Shown here: positions 59,641 through 64,000 of the stretch, one piece after another
Numbering within the stretch: the stretch's first letter is position 1
Layout of the letters: each line of letters begins with the position of its first letter
NCBI RefSeq assembly: GCF_036588685.1
Contig: NC_086386.1
Span: 32,789,883 to 32,853,882 of the forward strand
Origin: Mytilus trossulus
Lineage: Eukaryota; Mollusca; Bivalvia; Mytilida; Mytilidae
Direction of reading: 5' to 3'
Length of the DNA stretch: 64,000 bases
Made by a program: the position numbers and the translations under genes
The notes under the pieces: generated by a model
What the model was told of the DNA's origin: nothing
The model's database searches: none
What the model saw: only the letters and a program-made list of their open reading frames with translations

Positions 59641-59904
59641 AAAAAAGATAAACTCATCAAATATGCCAGGCTTTTCCTTTGTTTTGCCACGCACAAGTTC
59701 CTGATACACCTTTAACACCAGTTGCGATCGAGTTAGAAATATGACACGACATTAAGTATTATACACATAAAAAAACACAGATAAAATTATGCAAAAATAC
59801 TACTAAAAAGTAAAATACCTAAAAAAAGGGGGAAATCCAAATTATTCAAAAAGTCCCTTAACTAATGTTAAAATTAAAAGATCAAACGCTTACGAAGAAA
59901 ACAA

Positions 59905-60130
59905 CTGCAATATAAAAGGCAACAGTAGTAAAAACCGCGAAAGTCCTATATCGATTGAGAGAAAAACATATCCGGGTTACAAACTAGAACCGAGGAAACA
60001 CATCAACTGTCAAAGAAAAACAACGAATCAACAGAAGCACTGAAAACCAAACCAAACGACAATGTTACACGGTACACGAAAACGAACTATTAGATAACAA
60101 CTGCCATTTTCCTGCCTAGGATCATGACAT
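59905..60130 (-). repeat. Family P copy, reversed
   Basis: Plus strand has AAAAGGCAACAGTAGTAAAA, CATATCCGGGTTACAAACTA and AACTGCCATTTTCCTGCC. Confidence 0.75.
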
Positions 60131-60224
60131 TTTAAGAAAAAACATTTTTTCTTTTTATTGCCTATGGCATGTTTCCAATTAAGTTTTCCCTTTAACTTTA
60201 AGAACGAGCACTATCGTCAAGGCA

Positions 60225-60480
60225 TTGAGTTTTTTCATTCATTAAATCGCAAACAAAACTGTACAACAAAAGAGTTGATTTCAGGTTTCCAATTGTAAAC
60301 TTCACATTTTAAAGTAGATACATTCCATCAGCGTCTGCGCATTGAGTACATACCTACCAGATTAAACGATATTCCCGCTCTTTCATGTCATAATTGCATT
60401 GATACATGTTTTCTGCTCGCAAAAAAGGTATTAAACCGAAAATTCCAGGTAAATAAGTAGGACTCACCCTTCAGGAATAG
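60225..60480 (+). pseudogene. Short reverse-transcriptase remnant
   Basis: Degenerate match to the KRDDF...YGVYISQLIRYSRAC region (for example GATTTCAGGTTTCCAATTGT and AAACGATATTCCCGC). No open frame. Confidence 0.55.
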
Positions 60481-60509
60481 ATTACCATAGCAGTATTGGG
60501 AACAACTTT

Positions 60510-60560
60510 TTAGAAAGATTGGTCCTCAATGCTCTTCAACTTTATACTTGTTTGGCTATA
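60510..60560 (+). repeat. Family S fragment
   Basis: Contains GGTCCTCAATGCTCTTCAAC and TATACTTGTTTGGCTATATA. Confidence 0.75.
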
Positions 60561-60619
60561 TAATATCTGCACGACTAGGGCCTCTCGTGTGAACTATCTA
60601 GTCTGAGAAATAATATTAT

Positions 60620-60644
60620 AATATATATATATATATATATATAT
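60620..60644. repeat. (AT)n microsatellite
   Basis: About 12 AT dinucleotides. Confidence 0.95.
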
Positions 60645-60649
60645 GTTTT

Positions 60650-61196
60650 ACTTCAAACTACTTGAACTTTTTGACCTGAAGAAATTAAAAAATCTCAATC
60701 AGATTTTAACTATGAACTGTGCCCGAAAATCATTAAGTATATATATTGTTTTTTCAAAATGTTTAGAAAATGATTTAAATTAAGGAGTTTAGTTATTAAT
60801 CATCTCTGTATATTTTGAAAAATATTTAGAAAAAAAAATGAAAAAAATAATACTATAGGAGGAAAATGAATAATGCGCTCGTCAATAAATAGTTTTAGAA
60901 TAACATACAGAACAAAAATCACCAAAAACAAAACTATGATAACAATAAAAAATATGAACCTTTCAAATTATCTAGTGTAAAATGAAATACGTCACTTTGT
61001 TTTATTGTCAACATATAACAATAGCATTACTATGTACCCGATAGTTTGTTTTATTGCACTGTATGGTATATCATGCATGAATTATTATTTGAAACGACTT
61101 AATATTCAATAACATTTAAAATATGATAGACGCATACGTTTAAACTTTGTGTCGGTATACATGGGAATATTCTTATAAAAAGTACATAAATTGAAG
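60650..61196. other. Non-coding stretch
   Basis: No gene or named repeat recognised. Confidence 0.4.
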
Positions 61197-61221
61197 ATGT
61201 ATTTTCTGTACCTGTTGATAG
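61197..61221 (+). CDS. Candidate short signal-peptide first exon
   Basis: ATG at 61197 encodes MYFLYLLI, then G|GTGAGT, a strong donor in phase 1. A TATAAAA-like TCTTATAAAAAG lies about 25 bp upstream. Short hydrophobic first exons like this start many secreted mollusc genes. The best following acceptor (CTTTCTTCCCAAAAG near 61687) leads quickly to a stop, so the rest of the gene is unidentified. Confidence 0.25.
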
Positions 61222-62234
61222 GTGAGTGATTTTTCATCCTGTTTGACTAAAAATCTTAATCATTTGATCTTCATCAAAGCTTGAATAAAAGGCAAAATTT
61301 TCATATTTTGAATTGTAGCGTCTTCCTGTTAATGCATATTTTTATGTCTTTAATTTCATCTTCCCTTTTTTTTACTTTTTGATCATTATTATCTAAAAAA
61401 ATGTTGACATTCTTATTATTTAGAACCGTTTTTCTTTATTTTATCATAGCCGTTATCGTCAATTTTTCTTTAAAGAATATTTGTCACAATTTCTTTGTGT
61501 ACGACATTGTAACATTCAAACCAATAACACGACAATAAACAAGGATATACGAAACAGTAAAAATAAATACGATTTATGGAGTTATTGTTGATTACTAAAC
61601 TTTTAACGTTAAAAGATACAGAAACACACATTGAGAGCTGACATCCCAAAACTGTGGATAATTATTATTCTTTCTTCCCAAAAGATGTTTTGGTGTTCTT
61701 TTTACACAAGAAGGCAACCCTTTGAGACGGAATCTCAAACAATGAAAAAAAATGGATGTGGTGTATTATAAAACCTCATAACAGTGTGTTTTGACAAAAT
61801 TAGTGATATCAGGAACTATGTGCCCGACAATGCAATATATCGAAATGCTTATAAACTATCATATGAATTAACATATGTATTCAGTAATACAATCACTTGG
61901 TCTACAACTGCAGACAATATCTTAAAAAATATATTCAAAGCATCGTTATTCAACTAGACGTATGTTTTAGTACTTAATATTGACAAAAATTGTACAGTGA
62001 AGAGATATTCTCAGTATACATGCACCTAAAAATCATATGGTAAAAGCTATTCTTGTCCTCTTGAAGTAATTGTACAAATTCCATACTTCAAATAATTACA
62101 AATAAATTTGATACATGTACCTGAAGATCAAATGATTATAACCGTTAAAATAAATAGTATTCTTGTATCCAATATACAAAAGTGCTGTGAAATTTTCTAC
62201 GTATTCAATCTCTGAAGCTTCAGTGGTTACCGTT
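61222..62234. other. Non-coding stretch
   Basis: No supported exon. The minus frame at 62096-62308 overlaps a family C copy and is repeat-derived. Confidence 0.4.
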
Positions 62235-62400
62235 GGTTTATGTTTGTCATATTTGTTTTTCGTAAATTGTATTGTTGTGCTGGTTTTCTCGTTATAATTG
62301 ATACTCATTTTTCATTCCGGGGCCTTTTATAAGCGGCTATACGGTACGGGATTTTCTTGACTTGAATATGCATACTTCTATATCGTTTGGTCTCTGGTGA
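62235..62400 (-). repeat. Family C copy
   Basis: Plus strand has GTTTTCTCGTTATAATTGAT and GGGGCCTTTTATAAGCGGCT. Confidence 0.7.
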
Positions 62401-63779
62401 TAGGTGGTCAACATATAACAAAAGCAAATCAGAGGTTGACATATGGCACATGTATTTTTTTTTATAGTTAATTGGAAGGCAGATCTCTGGAATTTTTCGT
62501 GAACTGCATACCGAATAATTTAGTCTCGAAGCAATCTAAACCTTAAAATAATGTTGATGATATCATTGTATGGAAATCTGTAGTTGTTGTGGTACAAACA
62601 TTATTTTCTTGTACTTCGAGACAATTTTATAATTTTAATTCACATACAATAAATTAGAAAAAAACTAATGAGTTTTAGCTCTTGCTTCGAATCATCTTTA
62701 TCATGAACCTTAAACCCCAAGGAGTTAACCAAATTTACTAGACATTTTATCACACGAGACTTTAAAAATATCTATTGCTTTTTAAAATTATGTATTTGAA
62801 TTAAACATACGTAGACCACAAATCCAATACAAAAGGTTATCAAACTTGTTAAAAAGATTGTTTTGCTAATATATATATTTATGCTAAACAACTTTACTTT
62901 CAAATATCGATGATTTAAACGGTTTAATAATCTATTAGAAAGAAAAGGTTAAACACGGGTTATTACAATAGAGGAAAACGGGCACAGTCAACAATGTGTT
63001 TTGTTAAGACGTTGAAGTACCTTAAAAAGTGTCATTTAACTCTTTTGTTAACTTAGTGCAGTTATAGTTCCCCGAAGTGGCAATCAATAAGTGAATAAAC
63101 TTATAGTCTGAAGTATATGTAAATTAAAACGTTTACTTACATAAATATTTGTACAATTTATAAAAACATAATATTTATTTGTATGAGCTATAGAAACAGG
63201 AACATGAGGAAGTGGAGTGAGAGTCGCATATTGAGCTTTTCTCATAATTTGCACCCAGTACAATCAAAATAATATTCGTATTCAGTGGTCAATGTTCGGT
63301 ACTTACATGATATACAACAAAATTTTCTTGATCTGATGAAAAAAGGTCAATAAAAGAAATTATTAGGAAATTAAGGTTCCAACTCCTCAGGCAAAGTTGA
63401 AGGTATATAAAATATCTTGATCACATCATTTTGCTAATGGACTTGATTTTAGAGTTCATTATGATAACTAAAATCTACTTTATTTACAACTATAATATTA
63501 GATGTTTAACATTTATCACTTCGCTGGATTTAATTGCAAAACACCAGCAGGATATAACATTACACGCTTTCTACCTGGATAATATACATGTACTGCATAT
63601 CAATTAAAACATTTTATCAATTTGTCCCTAATATTTTATTAACTGTGCATTTGCATTCAGATATCGCAGATCATTCGTTTATAGTGTATAACTATACGTT
63701 TTTTGATTGAGTTAAGTCTGCCAATTGATATATTATCGTGTGTTTTTCTATGTTGTGATGTTATACTATTGTTTCAGAA
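62401..63779. other. Non-coding stretch
   Basis: No gene or named repeat recognised. Confidence 0.4.
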
Positions 63780-64000
63780 AAAGGGAGAAGGTTTGGATCC
63801 ATAAAAACGTTTAATCCCGCTGCAAATGTTTGCACCTGTCCTAAGTCAGGAATCTGATGTACAGTAGTTGTCGTTTTTTATGTAATTTATACGTGTTTCT
63901 CTTTTTTTTTTATATAGATTAGACCGTTGGTTTTCCCGTTTGAATGGTTTTACACTAGTAATTTTGGGGCCCTTTATAACTTGTTGTTCGGTGTGGGCCA
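63780..64000 (-). repeat. Family C copy running off the window
   Basis: Plus strand has CACCTGTCCTAAGTCAGGAA, TTTTCCCGTTTGAATGGTTT and TTGGGGCCCTTTATAACTTG. Confidence 0.75.

Noticed and set aside
62096-62308. 70-codon minus frame
   Set aside because: Starts at the edge of a family C copy and matches other copies of that repeat.

Overview
This is an AT-rich, intron-rich animal nuclear window whose gene families and repeats point to a bivalve mollusc, most likely a mussel (inference; no species marker was searched). The reasons are a C1q-domain secreted gene, a WSC-domain secreted gene, a DZIP3-type HEPN plus beta-propeller gene of a kind I know from mussels, a Shisa/CYYR1-like membrane gene, and many bivalve-style interspersed repeats. 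Host coding sequence is only a few percent of the window; most of the rest is transposable-element material.

Host genes were assembled by hand from splice signals and reading phase. (1) 11966-14404 (-): three-exon secreted WSC protein, 159 aa. (2) 18643-24798 (-): HEPN exon, 55-nt linker exon and propeller exon with matching phases but one 1-nt frameshift in the propeller. (3) 41974-46751 (+): four-exon Shisa-like single-pass membrane protein, 141 aa; a second signal-peptide exon of the same length and phase lies 4.5 kb upstream at 37410-37467. (4) 54816-56059 (-): two-exon secreted C1q protein, 208 aa. Two weaker signal-peptide-like first exons lie at 10498-10637 (-) and 61197-61221 (+).

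Mobile elements by region. 0-5 kb: an internally deleted Ty3/gypsy pol fragment, a palindromic foldback repeat, and a young non-coding LTR element (1648-4992) inserted into one arm of that foldback. 5-10 kb: fragments of a reverse-transcriptase family with duplicated 3' sequence, plus MITEs. 12.5-13.2 kb: a 5'-truncated LINE inside a WSC intron. 15 and 33 kb: a diverged 1.1-kb repeat pair. 27.9-32.5 kb: a nearly complete Ngaro-type tyrosine-recombinase retrotransposon on the minus strand with split direct repeats. 47.6-53.1 kb: three decayed reverse-transcriptase copies, two of them facing each other. 57.5-59.1 kb: a foldback transposon whose terminal inverted repeats are arrays of a 20-bp palindrome-bearing unit, flanked by a 6-bp target duplication.

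The host genes do not form an obvious pathway. Three encode secreted or membrane proteins, and C1q, WSC and HEPN families are often linked to recognition or defence in molluscs, but nothing here shows co-regulation. The most unusual structure is the foldback element with palindromic arrays; the Ngaro element and the TE-interrupted HEPN-propeller gene come next.
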